NCBI RefSeq assembly: GCF_014235185.1
Contig: NZ_CP060131.1
Span: 5,773,501 to 5,837,500, forward strand
Length of the DNA stretch: 64,000 bases
Direction: 5' to 3'
From: Pseudonocardia petroleophila
Lineage (GTDB): Bacteria > Actinomycetota > Actinomycetes > Mycobacteriales > Pseudonocardiaceae
Shown here: in pieces, positions 1-8,093 of the stretch
Layout: every line of letters begins with the position of its first letter
Numbering within the stretch: the stretch's first letter is position 1
Program-made: the position numbers and the translations under genes
The notes under the pieces: generated by a model
Told to the model about the DNA's origin: nothing
Databases searched by the model: none
What the model saw: the letters and a program-made list of their open reading frames with translations, nothing else

Positions 1-109
1 CGGTGGTGACGGTGAGCACCACGAGCAACTCGACGAGGATCAGCCGCCGGCGCCGCGGGTCCACGACGACGGGGGTGGTCGACGGAGGGGGGAGGATCCA
101 GTCCCGCAC
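1..109 (-). CDS. CPBP intramembrane protease, 5' end only (runs off left edge)
   Basis: Reading leftwards from a GTG at 109 the frame is open to base 1 and encodes MRDWILPPP... leading into ...VVVDPRRRRLILVEL, the same N-terminus as the CPBP gene at 51942-52691. With six Gs in the poly-G run this upstream GTG is in frame with the protease. In the other copy (five Gs) it is not, and the gene must start 17 codons later. Only about 36 codons are visible, so whether the rest of this copy is intact cannot be judged. Confidence 0.6.
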   Translation of the reverse strand, partial: MRDWILPPPSTTPVVVDPRRRRLILVELLVVLTVTT

Positions 110-296
110 GGTGCCCGCCACGGAGCCGACGCTATCGCCGAAGCCACCAGCCGGTGACGGCGCGCTCCGCCCGGCAAGTGACAAGCCGGCGCGGCTGTGG
201 GCCGCGGTGAGATTCGCCATATCCCATTTGGCCTCTCGACCATCACCTTCATGTACTTCAGGGGGTTATCGGTTGACACCAGGAGTGAGGAGTTCC

Positions 297-797
297 ATGC
301 GCACGCTCAGCCGGGTTCGCCGTCGGGCTGCGATGATCGGGCTGGTCGTGGCGATGCTGCTGTCGGCAGGTTCCATAGCGCTCGCCGGGCCGATACCCGG
401 GCCTCCCGTGCCAGCCCCGCTCGTGCCGGGCACCCCGTGCACCGTGACGGCCAGGGCCTGCGCGGACCTGATCGGGCTGCAGGCCTGGCTGTTCCAGGAC
501 GGCCGGATCCTGCGCGGCCCGGTCCCGATCAGCATCGGCGACGAGTTCGACCCCACACCACCCGGCCGATACGCCGTGGAATGGAAGGCCAAGGACTGGG
601 TGAGCCGCGAATACGGCACGCCCATGCCCTACTCGGTGTTCTTCGCCCCCGGCGGCATCGCGTTCCACGAAGGCAGCCTGCAGACCAGCTCCGCAGGATG
701 TATCCGCATGGAACGGGACAACGCGGCGGCGTTCTTCGACCACCTCCAGGTCGGCGACGAGGTCCAGGTGCACAGCGATGCCCCGGCGGTCGGGTAG
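297..797 (+). CDS. L,D-transpeptidase (YkuD domain), copy 1
   Basis: A 166-residue secreted enzyme. A signal peptide or N-terminal anchor (RRRAAMIGLVVAMLLSAGSI) precedes a minimal YkuD domain with the catalytic signature: His in IAFHEGS, then SSAGCIRM with the nucleophile Cys. Such enzymes form 3-3 peptidoglycan cross-links or attach proteins outside the membrane; the short length (no LysM or Ig-like domain) is typical of the smallest YkuD proteins. The start is the ATG at 297 with GAGGAG just upstream; the longer open frame to base 3 is only the antisense of the CPBP gene. It is duplicated base for base at 52923-53423, and a third broken relative lies at 56325-56570. Confidence 0.85.
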   Translation: MRTLSRVRRRAAMIGLVVAMLLSAGSIALAGPIPGPPVPAPLVPGTPCTVTARACADLIGLQAWLFQDGRILRGPVPISIGDEFDPTPPGRYAVEWKAKDWVSREYGTPMPYSVFFAPGGIAFHEGSLQTSSAGCIRMERDNAAAFFDHLQVGDEVQVHSDAPAVG

Positions 798-824
798 CAG
801 CCCTCTCGCATCCGGGGTCGAGGC

Positions 825-1322
825 TCGCCTGTACTCGTAGCCGATCGCAGCTACCGACCCGACCCAGCGCTCGACGACCGGCGACACCGCTCCCACGATC
901 GTCGAGATCCGGTCCCGTGGCGGGGCCCTCCGGCCCTGGCGTCGGTGAGACGGTCCACCGCCGGCTCCCGCGCAGCGGGCGTAGCGCCCGCCTTGGTGAG
1001 ATCAGCCCGCCCGGTGCTCGGCACCGCTCACTGGGCCACCCTTATGCGGTGCCGGCGGTCGTCCTGGCTGTCGATGCACTCGAGGTGCTACCCGGTCACT
1101 GCCCACTTAAGCCGACATCCCCGCCGGGGATGTCCAGCCTGAGAAACGCAGGGCCGGGTGGTCGCCTGGGTCGCGCGGACCGTCGACAGGCTGAGCGCCA
1201 CCAGAGCGCAGGACGAACGACGTGACGCCGACGATCAGCGGTGCACACTCCCCCGCGGGATCGGACAAGGGTTACATGGCAGGACTGCAGCGGCACGTTG
1301 CCGTCCTGCGACGCCGCTTCGG
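825..1322. other. Gap without a convincing gene
   Basis: About 500 bases between the repeat end and the SRPBCC gene. Open frames here are GC-rich shadows without recognisable domains. It holds two hairpins: GCGGGCG-TAG-CGCCCGC at 975-991 and a 9-bp stem at 1114-1134. Confidence 0.5.
1114..1134. terminator. Hairpin, possible terminator
   Basis: GACATCCCC and GGGGATGTC form a perfect 9-bp stem with loop GCC. There is no U-run, which is usual in high-GC actinobacteria. It lies beyond the 3' end of the leftward SRPBCC gene, so it could end that transcript. Confidence 0.35.
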
Positions 1323-1799
1323 TTACGGCGCCGCGGTGGGCGGATCGGCTGCCACCGGATTGTCCTGGTGCTGCTCCAGGAGCCTCTTCAGGCGTTCGTC
1401 GTCGCGACGGGCATCGCGAGCCAGCACCCGCGCCAGCAGAGGCTCCAGCATCCGGCCCCACCCCGCTGCCCGGAACTCCATCCGGCCGAGCAGCAGGGTT
1501 GCTGCGCCCCGGGATTCGACCACGTAGGAGGCGCGCCCCGACACCCAACCGTCGGGAATCTCGAACTCCACGATCCGCGGCGGCTCGAATCGCACGAAGC
1601 GGTTGACCGCCTGCAGCTCGCGACCGGCGAACCGCCGGACGAACATGTGCTCGCTGCCCACCCCGATCGGACCGGGCGTGAGCCGGCGGACCTCGTGAAG
1701 TCCCTGTTGCCAGCGCGGCGCGTTGGTCTGGTCGGCGACGAATGCGAACACCTCGGCAGGCGCTCGATCGATGGACGTCTGGACCTCGACGACGAACAC
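1323..1799 (-). CDS. SRPBCC / polyketide cyclase-type START-fold protein
   Basis: 158 residues, opening MFVVEVQTSIDRAPAEVFAFVADQTNAPRW, the usual beginning of SRPBCC (Bet v1-like) domains, which bind hydrophobic ligands or act as cyclases; no ligand can be inferred. The start is GTG at 1799 with a strong GGAGGTGGGCTC ribosome site. It is divergent from the TetR gene at 1882, with paired CTAG-centred repeats between them, so it is probably that regulator's target. A charged tail (RRDDERLKRLLEQHQDN) follows the fold. Confidence 0.8.
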   Translation of the reverse strand: MFVVEVQTSIDRAPAEVFAFVADQTNAPRWQQGLHEVRRLTPGPIGVGSEHMFVRRFAGRELQAVNRFVRFEPPRIVEFEIPDGWVSGRASYVVESRGAATLLLGRMEFRAAGWGRMLEPLLARVLARDARRDDERLKRLLEQHQDNPVAADPPTAAP

Positions 1800-1820
1800 G
1801 AGCCCACCTCCTCAACCCTG

Positions 1821-1869
1821 CCCACTAGTGCAAGTTACTGATGTGACGCTCTAGTGGGAGCGACTAGTA
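1821..1869. promoter_or_regulatory. Divergent promoter with CTAG-type operator boxes
   Basis: CCCACTAG (1821-1828) and its exact reverse complement CTAGTGGG (1851-1858) are 22 bases apart; the left box is within the palindrome CACTAGTG, and a third box GACTAGTA lies at 1862-1869. It sits between a TetR gene and its divergent neighbour, so autoregulation by that TetR is the natural inference. TAGTAT at 1865-1870 could be a -10 for the TetR gene. Confidence 0.6.
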
Positions 1870-1881
1870 TGGTGTGGTGTC

Positions 1882-2511
1882 GTGGCCGACGTCAACGATC
1901 CATCCCGTCGCGCACGGGCTCGCCGGACGCGCAGGGGCATCGTCCAGGCGGCGCACGCCGAGCTCGTCGAGCACGGGTATCACGGCGCGACCATCGCCGC
2001 GATCGCCCGTCGCGCCGGCGTCGCCACCCAGACCGTCTACTTCGTCTTCCACACCAAGGCCGAGCTGGCCGGAAGCGTCATCGACGCCGCCGTGCTCGGC
2101 CCCGATCCGACCGTCCCGCAGGACAGCACGTGGTGGGCCGAGATGCGGTCCGCGCCCACCGCGCACCAAGCCCTGCACACGTTCGTGATCGGAGCCGCCC
2201 CACTCCTGGCCCGCGCCGCGGCGGTGTCCGAGGTCGTGCGCGCCGCGGCTCTCACCGACCCCGAGGTCCGGGCCATCCACCAGCAGCACCACAACCTGCA
2301 GGCCAGCGGCTACCGAGAGGTTGTCGACACCGTCGCGACCAGGAGTCCGTTGCGCGACGGGCTCACCCCCGAGACGGCGACCGATGTCCTGCTGACCCTC
2401 TGCGGTGATCGCTCCTACGTGCAACTCACCACCGACGGTGGCTGGACCCACGACCAAGTCGTCGAGTGGCTCATCGACGTCACCCCACTACTGCTACTTC
2501 CTCCGCGCTGA
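1882..2511 (+). CDS. TetR/AcrR family transcriptional regulator
   Basis: 209 residues. The N-terminal helix-turn-helix (residues about 12-60, ARRTRRGIVQAAHAELVEHG ... ATIAAIARRAGVATQTVYFVF) is a clear TetR_N domain; the rest is an all-helical ligand-binding domain of usual length. The GTG at 1882 is chosen because it directly precedes the charged arm before the HTH; no good ribosome site is seen, so translation may be leaderless or start slightly differently. It is divergent from the SRPBCC gene, which it probably represses. Confidence 0.85.
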   Translation: MADVNDPSRRARARRTRRGIVQAAHAELVEHGYHGATIAAIARRAGVATQTVYFVFHTKAELAGSVIDAAVLGPDPTVPQDSTWWAEMRSAPTAHQALHTFVIGAAPLLARAAAVSEVVRAAALTDPEVRAIHQQHHNLQASGYREVVDTVATRSPLRDGLTPETATDVLLTLCGDRSYVQLTTDGGWTHDQVVEWLIDVTPLLLLPPR

Positions 2512-2571
2512 AACATCCTGGTCCGGTAGCGGGCGCCCCGTCGCGCGAGCAGAGAGGTTGACACAGGGCTC

Positions 2572-4158
2572 TCACAGCGGCCACGGACGACGGCGAGTCG
2601 TCGCGGGCTCCGGACGCGGCGGTGCGGGCGCGCGGGCTCCAGCGGCCAAGTGCAGCGGGTCCGGCCGCAGCAGCGAGACCGCCGCCAGGCCGGCGAGCAG
2701 CGCGCACACCGCCAGGTAGGGCCAGTTGTAGAGCGCGGTCTCGCCATCCGGATAGTAGACGACGAGCAGCCACACCGAGCCGAACACCACGTACGCGAGG
2801 CCGCGCGGCGTCCAGGCCGTCATCGCCAACAGCACCATGCCCCAGCTCACGTACCACGGCAGCATCGTCGGCGACAGCAGGGCGACAGCGAGCAGCACGA
2901 CGCCCGCCTGGCGGACGGCGTCGGGCCCGCCGTCGCGAGCCGCCCACCACTGCCGCACAGCGATCACCACCAGCACCGCCGCGCCGAGGATCCGCGCAAC
3001 GTTGACGAACGGCTGCTTGTCGACCTCGGCGACGAGGTTGACGGCGGTGAACGCCACCTCGCCGACACCGGTCGGCATCGACAGCCAGTTCACGATCATC
3101 GACGGCGCGGACAGGGCGGGCAGCCAGCCCACCCCGAACCCCGCGACGAAGGTCCAGAAGGCGAACACGGCCCCGAACACGCCGAGCCCTGCCGCAGTCG
3201 CCTTCGCGAGCCGGACGCGAAACGAGCCCGGGAGCCGGGCCGCCCACACGAGCACGAGGAACGGCAGCGCCACCCCGGCGGTGGCCTTGACCGCCATCGC
3301 GCTTGTCACGATCGCGATCGCGGTGACGTGCCGCCCGCGCAGCGCGAACAGGCTGCCCGCGGCCAGCAGTCCGACGACCAGCAGGTCGTTGTGGATCCCG
3401 CCGACCATGTGGATCACCGTGACGGGGTTCGCCACCGCGATCCACAGCGCTACCGGTACCCGCCCGCCGAGGCGCCGGGTGAGCTCAGGCAGCGCCCAGA
3501 CCACCAGCAGCAGGCCGGGCAGCAGGAGCAACCGCCACCCGACGACGCCGACGATCATGCTCTGCCCGGTGGCGGAGAACAGCCAGGACATGCCCTGGGC
3601 GAGCAGGATGAACAGCGGCCCGTAGGGAGCCGGGGTCTCCTGCCAGAAGTAGTGCACGTTCTCGCTGAGCACGTCCCCGAGGACATCGGGGCCGACCTGG
3701 TAGGGGTCGTGACCGCGCAGCGGCAGCGTGCCCTGGGCGAGGTAGCTGAAGACGTCGCGGGTGAACAGCGGCGGCGCCACGAGCATCGGTGCGAACCACA
3801 CCGCGGCGGTGCTCAGCACCGCGCGCCCGCTCACCCGGCTCGCAAGGACGTCGCGTCCCAGCCGCACCCACGCCCACACCAGAAGCCCGACTCCGAGGTA
3901 CACCAGCGCCGTCGCCATCTCGCGGCCGTGACCGTAGCGCCAGAAGCCCAGCGCTGAGTTCGTCAGCACCGGATCCCGAACCAGCACCCCGCCCGCACCG
4001 AAGCCGCCCACAACCAGGAGCACCGAACCCGTAAGGCCCAGCAGCACCGTGCGACGCGGCGGGCAACCAAAGCGTGCGAGCCACCGCGGCGCAACGGGCG
4101 CAGGCGCCTCCGGGAGGGACGCCGGTCCGTCGATCGGTGGAGAGGGCTGTGCGCTCAC
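2572..4158 (-). CDS. MptB-like polyprenol-phosphomannose alpha-1,6-mannosyltransferase
   Basis: 528 residues, an integral membrane protein with about a dozen helices, beginning with a short cytoplasmic arm and first helix near residues 37-60. The loop before the third or fourth helix has DVFSYLAQGTLPLRGHDPYQ and APYGPLFILLAQ, typical of the actinobacterial MptA/MptB (GT-C) family. These extend mannan or lipomannan backbones with polyprenyl-phosphomannose on the outer face of the membrane. Start GTG at 4158 has AGGA upstream. The precise acceptor, and MptA versus MptB, cannot be decided. Confidence 0.75.
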   Translation of the reverse strand: MSAQPSPPIDGPASLPEAPAPVAPRWLARFGCPPRRTVLLGLTGSVLLVVGGFGAGGVLVRDPVLTNSALGFWRYGHGREMATALVYLGVGLLVWAWVRLGRDVLASRVSGRAVLSTAAVWFAPMLVAPPLFTRDVFSYLAQGTLPLRGHDPYQVGPDVLGDVLSENVHYFWQETPAPYGPLFILLAQGMSWLFSATGQSMIVGVVGWRLLLLPGLLLVVWALPELTRRLGGRVPVALWIAVANPVTVIHMVGGIHNDLLVVGLLAAGSLFALRGRHVTAIAIVTSAMAVKATAGVALPFLVLVWAARLPGSFRVRLAKATAAGLGVFGAVFAFWTFVAGFGVGWLPALSAPSMIVNWLSMPTGVGEVAFTAVNLVAEVDKQPFVNVARILGAAVLVVIAVRQWWAARDGGPDAVRQAGVVLLAVALLSPTMLPWYVSWGMVLLAMTAWTPRGLAYVVFGSVWLLVVYYPDGETALYNWPYLAVCALLAGLAAVSLLRPDPLHLAAGARAPAPPRPEPATTRRRPWPL

Positions 4159-4268
4159 GGGTCATCCTGCTTCTCTCGGTGATGCCGGTTGGCCGTGATC
4201 GGTTGGCACCGAACGCGCGACCGGCAGTGCGGGCGGCTCGTGACCCTCGGGCAGGGCGTCGAGGACCA

Positions 4269-5000
4269 TCAGGCTGGCAGTGGGGCTGCGCCCCGCTCGG
4301 CGAGCATCTGACGGATGGACTGACTTTCCGCGGTCTGGGCGGTGAGCATCTGGGCGGCCAGGTTCCGGACCTGCTGCCGCCCGGCCCGCTCGGCGGCGTA
4401 GCCCAGCATGCCGGCACCGCCTTCGTGATGGCGCAGCATCAGCTGCAGGAACAGCACATCGGCGTCTGGCCCCGTGCTGGCCCGGAGCCGGGCGAGATCC
4501 TCGGTCGAAGCCATTCCCGGCATCCGTGCCCTGCCGTCTGCGACGTGGCCCATGCCGAGCTCTGTACTCATGTCCGACATCCACCGCATGTATCCGTTGA
4601 TCGAGGAGGCAGGCGCGTCCCATAGGGCGAGCCAGCCTTGCATCTGCCCGATCTGGGCGGTCTGTGCGGATTCGATGTCGAAGGCGAGGGTGCGGACGGT
4701 CGGATCGCCGCTGTTGTCGCGCGCCCAACTGGCCATCTGCACGGCGTTGCGATGATGCACGCTCATGTCCTGGGCGAACCCGACGTCGACCGAGTCCGTA
4801 TCCGGCACGGCCGACCCCGCGGAGCCGGACCGCCCGAGGAGCAGGCCTCCGGTTGCCGCCAGCAGCAACAGCGCCAGCACCGCACCCGCTGCGATCACCC
4901 TCCGCGGCCAACGCGCCGGCCCGGCCGACTCGGCCGGCGGCACGTCTGCTGAGGCGTCGGCGCGGGTGTCAGCGCTGTCGGCAGGTGTCCGGCCGGTCAT
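4269..5000 (-). CDS. DUF305 membrane-anchored protein (copy 1)
   Basis: 243 residues: a charged cytoplasmic start, one transmembrane helix (about 33-55, RRVIAAGAVLALLLLAATGG), then a DUF305 domain with both diagnostic segments, FAQDMSVHHRNAVQMA and LFLQLMLRHHEGGAGML, plus a Met-rich middle. DUF305 is a ferritin-like helical family often found with copper-handling genes; exact function is unknown. Its ATG overlaps the stop of the upstream DUF3105 gene (ATGA), so the two are translationally coupled. The same pair recurs at 29528-31104. Confidence 0.85.
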   Translation of the reverse strand: MTGRTPADSADTRADASADVPPAESAGPARWPRRVIAAGAVLALLLLAATGGLLLGRSGSAGSAVPDTDSVDVGFAQDMSVHHRNAVQMASWARDNSGDPTVRTLAFDIESAQTAQIGQMQGWLALWDAPASSINGYMRWMSDMSTELGMGHVADGRARMPGMASTEDLARLRASTGPDADVLFLQLMLRHHEGGAGMLGYAAERAGRQQVRNLAAQMLTAQTAESQSIRQMLAERGAAPLPA

Positions 5001-5791
5001 GATCCGTCTCCGGTGGGCTGCTCTGCGGCGGTCTCGGTCTCCGCCCGGACGCCCGGTTGCCCGGCCGCAGAGACCGGTGGGGCAGGCTTATAGGGCGGTG
5101 GAGCGTCCTGATCGAACTGGCCGGGCCCCAGCGCGTCGCAGCTGGCCCTGTTCTCGGGGTGGGTGTTCAGGTTGGCGCGAAGCGCAGCCACGAACTGGTC
5201 GATACGAGGGTCGGCGGCGTCGGCGAGCTTGAGCTGATGCCCCCAGGACTGCAACGCGATCGGCTGGTCGAGACCCGGGTACGGGGACAGCGCCATGTAG
5301 GGCCGGTCCTGAACACGGTCGGCGAGTTGCTCGAGGGCGGCACCGCCGAGCTGGTCGGGGTTGTAGGCGATCCACACCGCCCCGTGTTCCATCGAGTGCA
5401 CCAGGTTCTCACTACGCACCGGCTGGTCATAGACCACGCCGGAGCAAGCGGCCCACGCCTGGTCATGCGTGCCACCGGTCGGTGGGGACTGGGTGTAGGC
5501 CACCTGCTCGGTCGGGCCGACGTGCTGGCCGCCCTCGTAGGTCTGTTCAGCGACTCCCGGGATCTGGGTCGAGGGATCCTGGTTGGCCGCCGACGGAGTG
5601 AAGGCGGAAAGCGCCTCGGCACGCGCGTTGCCGGCCTGGGACTCCAGCAGGGCGTAGCCGAAGACACCGCCCGCGAACAGCACCACCACCAGTACCGCGA
5701 CGATCGTCCCCCACGGGGTTGACCGGTCGGTCACGAGCGAGGTCTTGGCCCGGTCCTGGCGGGTTCGCTTGCTCTGTTTTCCGCTGACCAT
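4997..5791 (-). CDS. DUF3105 membrane-anchored protein (copy 1)
   Basis: 264 residues. A basic start (MVSGKQSKRTRQDRAK) and one transmembrane helix (about 24-44) lead to an outside DUF3105 domain with YTQSPPTGGTHD, CSGVVYDQPV and NLVHSMEHGAVWIAY, including conserved Cys and His residues. Start: tandem ATGs at 5794/5791 follow GAGG; the second matches the paralogue's GTG start (VVSGRKSK). It is first in an operon with DUF305. The family is unassigned; redox or metal handling outside the membrane is only an inference from context. Confidence 0.8.
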   Translation of the reverse strand: MVSGKQSKRTRQDRAKTSLVTDRSTPWGTIVAVLVVVLFAGGVFGYALLESQAGNARAEALSAFTPSAANQDPSTQIPGVAEQTYEGGQHVGPTEQVAYTQSPPTGGTHDQAWAACSGVVYDQPVRSENLVHSMEHGAVWIAYNPDQLGGAALEQLADRVQDRPYMALSPYPGLDQPIALQSWGHQLKLADAADPRIDQFVAALRANLNTHPENRASCDALGPGQFDQDAPPPYKPAPPVSAAGQPGVRAETETAAEQPTGDGS

Positions 5792-5929
5792 CATCTCATC
5801 CTCATCACATTCGGCTGCGGCGATGACGGGAGCAGGAGGGACGACTGAGCAACACCTTGAGAGCTTTCCTGCCACCCTGTGCAGTGTCTCGTGGCGTCGA
5901 TTCGAAAACTCCTGGTACGCCTTCATGGT

Positions 5930-6523
5930 TCACGACCCGGACTCCAAGGCGGCGATCGTCGCGCGGGCGATCGGTGCCTGCAGCGGGTTGAAGTAGGGAT
6001 TGATGGACATCGCCTCGCTCAAAGCCGCCCGCGACTCATCGCGGCGACCCAGCGAGGTCAAGATCATTCCCCGGTGATAGAAATAGCTCGCATTTCGCCA
6101 ACCGAGCTCAGCAGCCCGGTCCGCAAACGTGATCGCCTCGGCATAGCGGCCGTTCACGTACAGGGCCCAGGCCATCGAATCGGCACTGAAGATGCTCTGC
6201 CTCCGGCCCCATTCGGCCTCAGCCAGCCTCAACGCCTCCGCCGGCTCGCCGTGGTCGGCCGCGATCAACGCGGCCACCTGGTCGTCGGTGGACCCGTCTG
6301 CGGCGTAGAGCCGCTGCTGGACGGCGAGGACGTCGTACTGCGCCTGTGCCTCCTCGGTGCGACCCACGGCCTGCAACAATTCGCCGTACTCCAGCAGGTA
6401 TCCCGGAAGCGGAACCCGGTTGGTGATTTCCTGGAAGCCCACGAGCGCATCGTCAGTGCGACCCTGTGCATAGGCCACCTTGGCCATGCCCTGCAGCAAG
6501 GCGCACGGGCACTCGGGGACGGA
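5930..6523 (-). pseudogene. TPR protein, 5'-truncated
   Basis: The frame is open from a stop at 6524-6526 and encodes about 197 residues of tetratricopeptide-like repeats (LLQGMAKVAYAQGRTDDALV, PLPGYLLEYGELLQAVGRTE, YFYHRGMILTSLGRRDESRA). It begins abruptly inside a repeat with no signal peptide and no good start (only TTG at 6499), so the N-terminal half is missing. Other pieces of the same family lie at 17897-18163 (middle part) and 53451-53538 (an earlier part), so one TPR gene family has been shuffled across the window. Confidence 0.75.
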
Positions 6524-6575
6524 TCAGCTACATAAGCTGTGAACGGTTCGAAAACCGCGCAGAAAGGGCGGCGAG

Positions 6576-6953
6576 TCAAGTGCATTTCGGGCATCGCATC
6601 CTGGCTCCGGCGAGCCGCCAACCGTGCGCGGCTGTGACCGATATTCCGTGGACAGGACCGGTGAAATGCACAGCGTCCGAGCCCTCGGAGTACTTGATGC
6701 CACACTCGGCACACCGCACCGTCCAGCACGCGCGTGATGCGGCCTGCGAGGACTCATCCGAGGAATCGTGAATCTCCCGGCCTTCGTCAGTGTTCCGCAC
6801 GTTGCAGGCCGCCTGTTCGGCGATGATGCCGACCGGCGGCTCGGGACGCTGCGACGCGCGACGCGGTGCAGCCGCGAAGACGGCCGCGGCGATGACTCCG
6901 ACGATGGCCAGCGGTATCCCGCCGAACACCAGCACCGCCTCCAGGGTGTTCAT
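6576..6953 (-). CDS. Membrane-anchored zinc-ribbon-like protein (copy A)
   Basis: 125 residues, family not recognised. One N-terminal transmembrane helix (residues about 5-28) is followed by a polar linker and a C-terminal domain with VRCAECGIKYSEG and a final MRCPKCT: two CxxC pairs expected to bind zinc or another metal. Between them, AVHFTGPVHGISV is highly conserved with the paralogue at 53920-54297. It follows the small membrane protein gene (7132-7656) by 178 bases on the same strand and may share its operator-controlled transcript. Confidence 0.7.
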   Translation of the reverse strand: MNTLEAVLVFGGIPLAIVGVIAAAVFAAAPRRASQRPEPPVGIIAEQAACNVRNTDEGREIHDSSDESSQAASRACWTVRCAECGIKYSEGSDAVHFTGPVHGISVTAAHGWRLAGARMRCPKCT

Positions 6954-7131
6954 CGTCGAGCCCTGCGGACGGATGGAACCGTGTGGGGGTTTGTCGAACG
7001 GTGAAGGTGCACGGCAACTCCGACGGCTACCTGATCATGGCTGGCGGACGAGGCGAACTGCGTCGAGCGGGCCACGTTGGGGACCTGCGCCGTCCTGCGG
7101 TTCGACACCCCAGGCGGCACATGCAGTCGCA

Positions 7132-7656
7132 TCAGGCGACGGTCAGCCTCGACGGAGGTCCGCGGCGACGGAACTGGCCAGCGCCGGGTCCGGGTACGGC
7201 TGCTGCGAGAACGTCGACGAGCGGTGGCGTTCGTCGCGCGGGGACCGGGAGACGGCGTCGCGGTAGCCGAATCGCCCGCCACAACGCACCGGCCAGCAAG
7301 AATAGTGATTCCGCCCCAGCGACAGCCGCAGTGACGAGCACGGCCAGCACCATCTGCAGCGGGAGGATCGCGCGGTCGCCGGAATGCTCGGTCCCGTAGG
7401 GGAGAACGGCCATCGCGGCATGCACAACGGGCTCACTGACCAATATCCCGCTGGCTGCTGCGAAGAAGCCTCGATGTCGGCCCGGCTGTGCCAGGCGCAT
7501 CAGCCCCAGTGCGATTGCGGCTGCACCCAGAGTTGCTGTGTGCAGCGGGTGACTCCCGGCCACAGCTCCAGCGGTCACGGCAACCAGCACGGTTGTCATC
7601 GCTGCGAACGCCGCAGTACGCGTGCCGGGAGTCGTGATGTCACGGCCCTGCTTCAT
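7132..7656 (-). CDS. Small integral membrane protein (paralogue 1)
   Basis: 174 residues with about four transmembrane helices; family not recognised. The core HPLHTATLG...MRLAQPGRHRGFFAAA is shared with 54483-55007 and, more distantly, 16988-17539 (RPLHTMSLG, LAGRHRGLFAA). The ATG at 7656 follows GGAGGGCGGCTCG; the longer frame to 7692 lacks a better site. A CTAC-N8-GTAG inverted repeat lies 109 bases upstream. The three paralogues sharing this site are the main clue to a common, unknown role near respiratory genes. Confidence 0.7.
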   Translation of the reverse strand: MKQGRDITTPGTRTAAFAAMTTVLVAVTAGAVAGSHPLHTATLGAAAIALGLMRLAQPGRHRGFFAAASGILVSEPVVHAAMAVLPYGTEHSGDRAILPLQMVLAVLVTAAVAGAESLFLLAGALWRAIRLPRRRLPVPARRTPPLVDVLAAAVPGPGAGQFRRRGPPSRLTVA

Positions 7657-8093
7657 CGAGCCGCCCTCCTCGCACCCGGTATCCGGACCCATGCCGAGCG
7701 ATGGGCGGTGGCGTACCGGGCAAGTCAGCGAACTGCACCTGGAAGTCCTGGGGCCGCCACGCTTCTACACAGCATAGTAGGTGCACGATCCGCCGGACCA
7801 CGGGACCACAGGTTGAGGTGTCCACGACGATTCATCGCGCAGCGCGGCCATTACGACCGCCGAGTCGGGTGACGGTGATGGTCACGAAGGGTACGGCCGA
7901 GGCGAGCAGATGCCTCGTGCCGTCGAAGCGGCGGATCCGACGAGACGGACTCTGTGAGCAGTCCGCGAACATTGCGTAGTCCGCCGAACGGGCTCGACGT
8001 ATGGCGTAACGACCATGCACCCGCTCGACTGCAGGACTGCGCATGTCTCCGGACCTGCACCGCGCTATCACCTCCTCGACGGACCGCTCGTGA
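7657..8093. other. Gap between membrane gene and MFS gene
   Basis: About 440 bases. It carries the CTAC-N8-GTAG site at 7765-7780. A leftward open frame (about 8090 to 7832) has no recognisable domain and I do not call it a gene. Confidence 0.5.
7765..7780. promoter_or_regulatory. CTAC-N8-GTAG operator-like site
   Basis: CTACACAGCATAGTAG: inverted arms CTAC and GTAG eight bases apart, in a locally AT-rich patch upstream of the membrane gene at 7656. The identical 16-mer occurs at 55142-55157, and sites of the same form at 17573-17588 and 44081-44096. Confidence 0.6.

Larger units (their letters stand above)
1..824. repeat. Direct repeat copy 1 (CPBP 5' end plus L,D-transpeptidase)
   Basis: Bases 1-824 match 52628-53450. 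By reading, the only difference found is one G in a poly-G run (six Gs at about 87-92 here, five in the other copy). The match begins at base 1, so the true left end is outside the window; it stops after the shared word gggtcgaggc. The copies flank about 51.8 kb in direct orientation. Near identity points to a recent duplication or an element boundary. Confidence 0.95.
6576..7788. repeat. Diverged duplication, copy A (zinc-ribbon plus membrane gene)
   Basis: This 1.2-kb segment, from the zinc-ribbon gene's stop to just past the CTAC-N8-GTAG site, aligns along its length with 53919-55165. By eye the genes are highly similar (roughly nine bases in ten) with the spacer between them less so. Outside these limits the two regions differ. 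The duplication is older than the 824-base repeat. Confidence 0.85.

Noticed and set aside
40..279. Leftward frame MSTDNPLKYMKVMVERPNG in both repeat copies
   Set aside because: No family, no ribosome site, lies in the divergent promoter region of CPBP and transpeptidase genes and runs on only as an Arg-rich shadow.
2650..3957. 435-codon open frame antisense to the MptB-like gene
   Set aside because: Low-complexity Arg/Gln/His sequence, no signature, fully inside a convincing gene.
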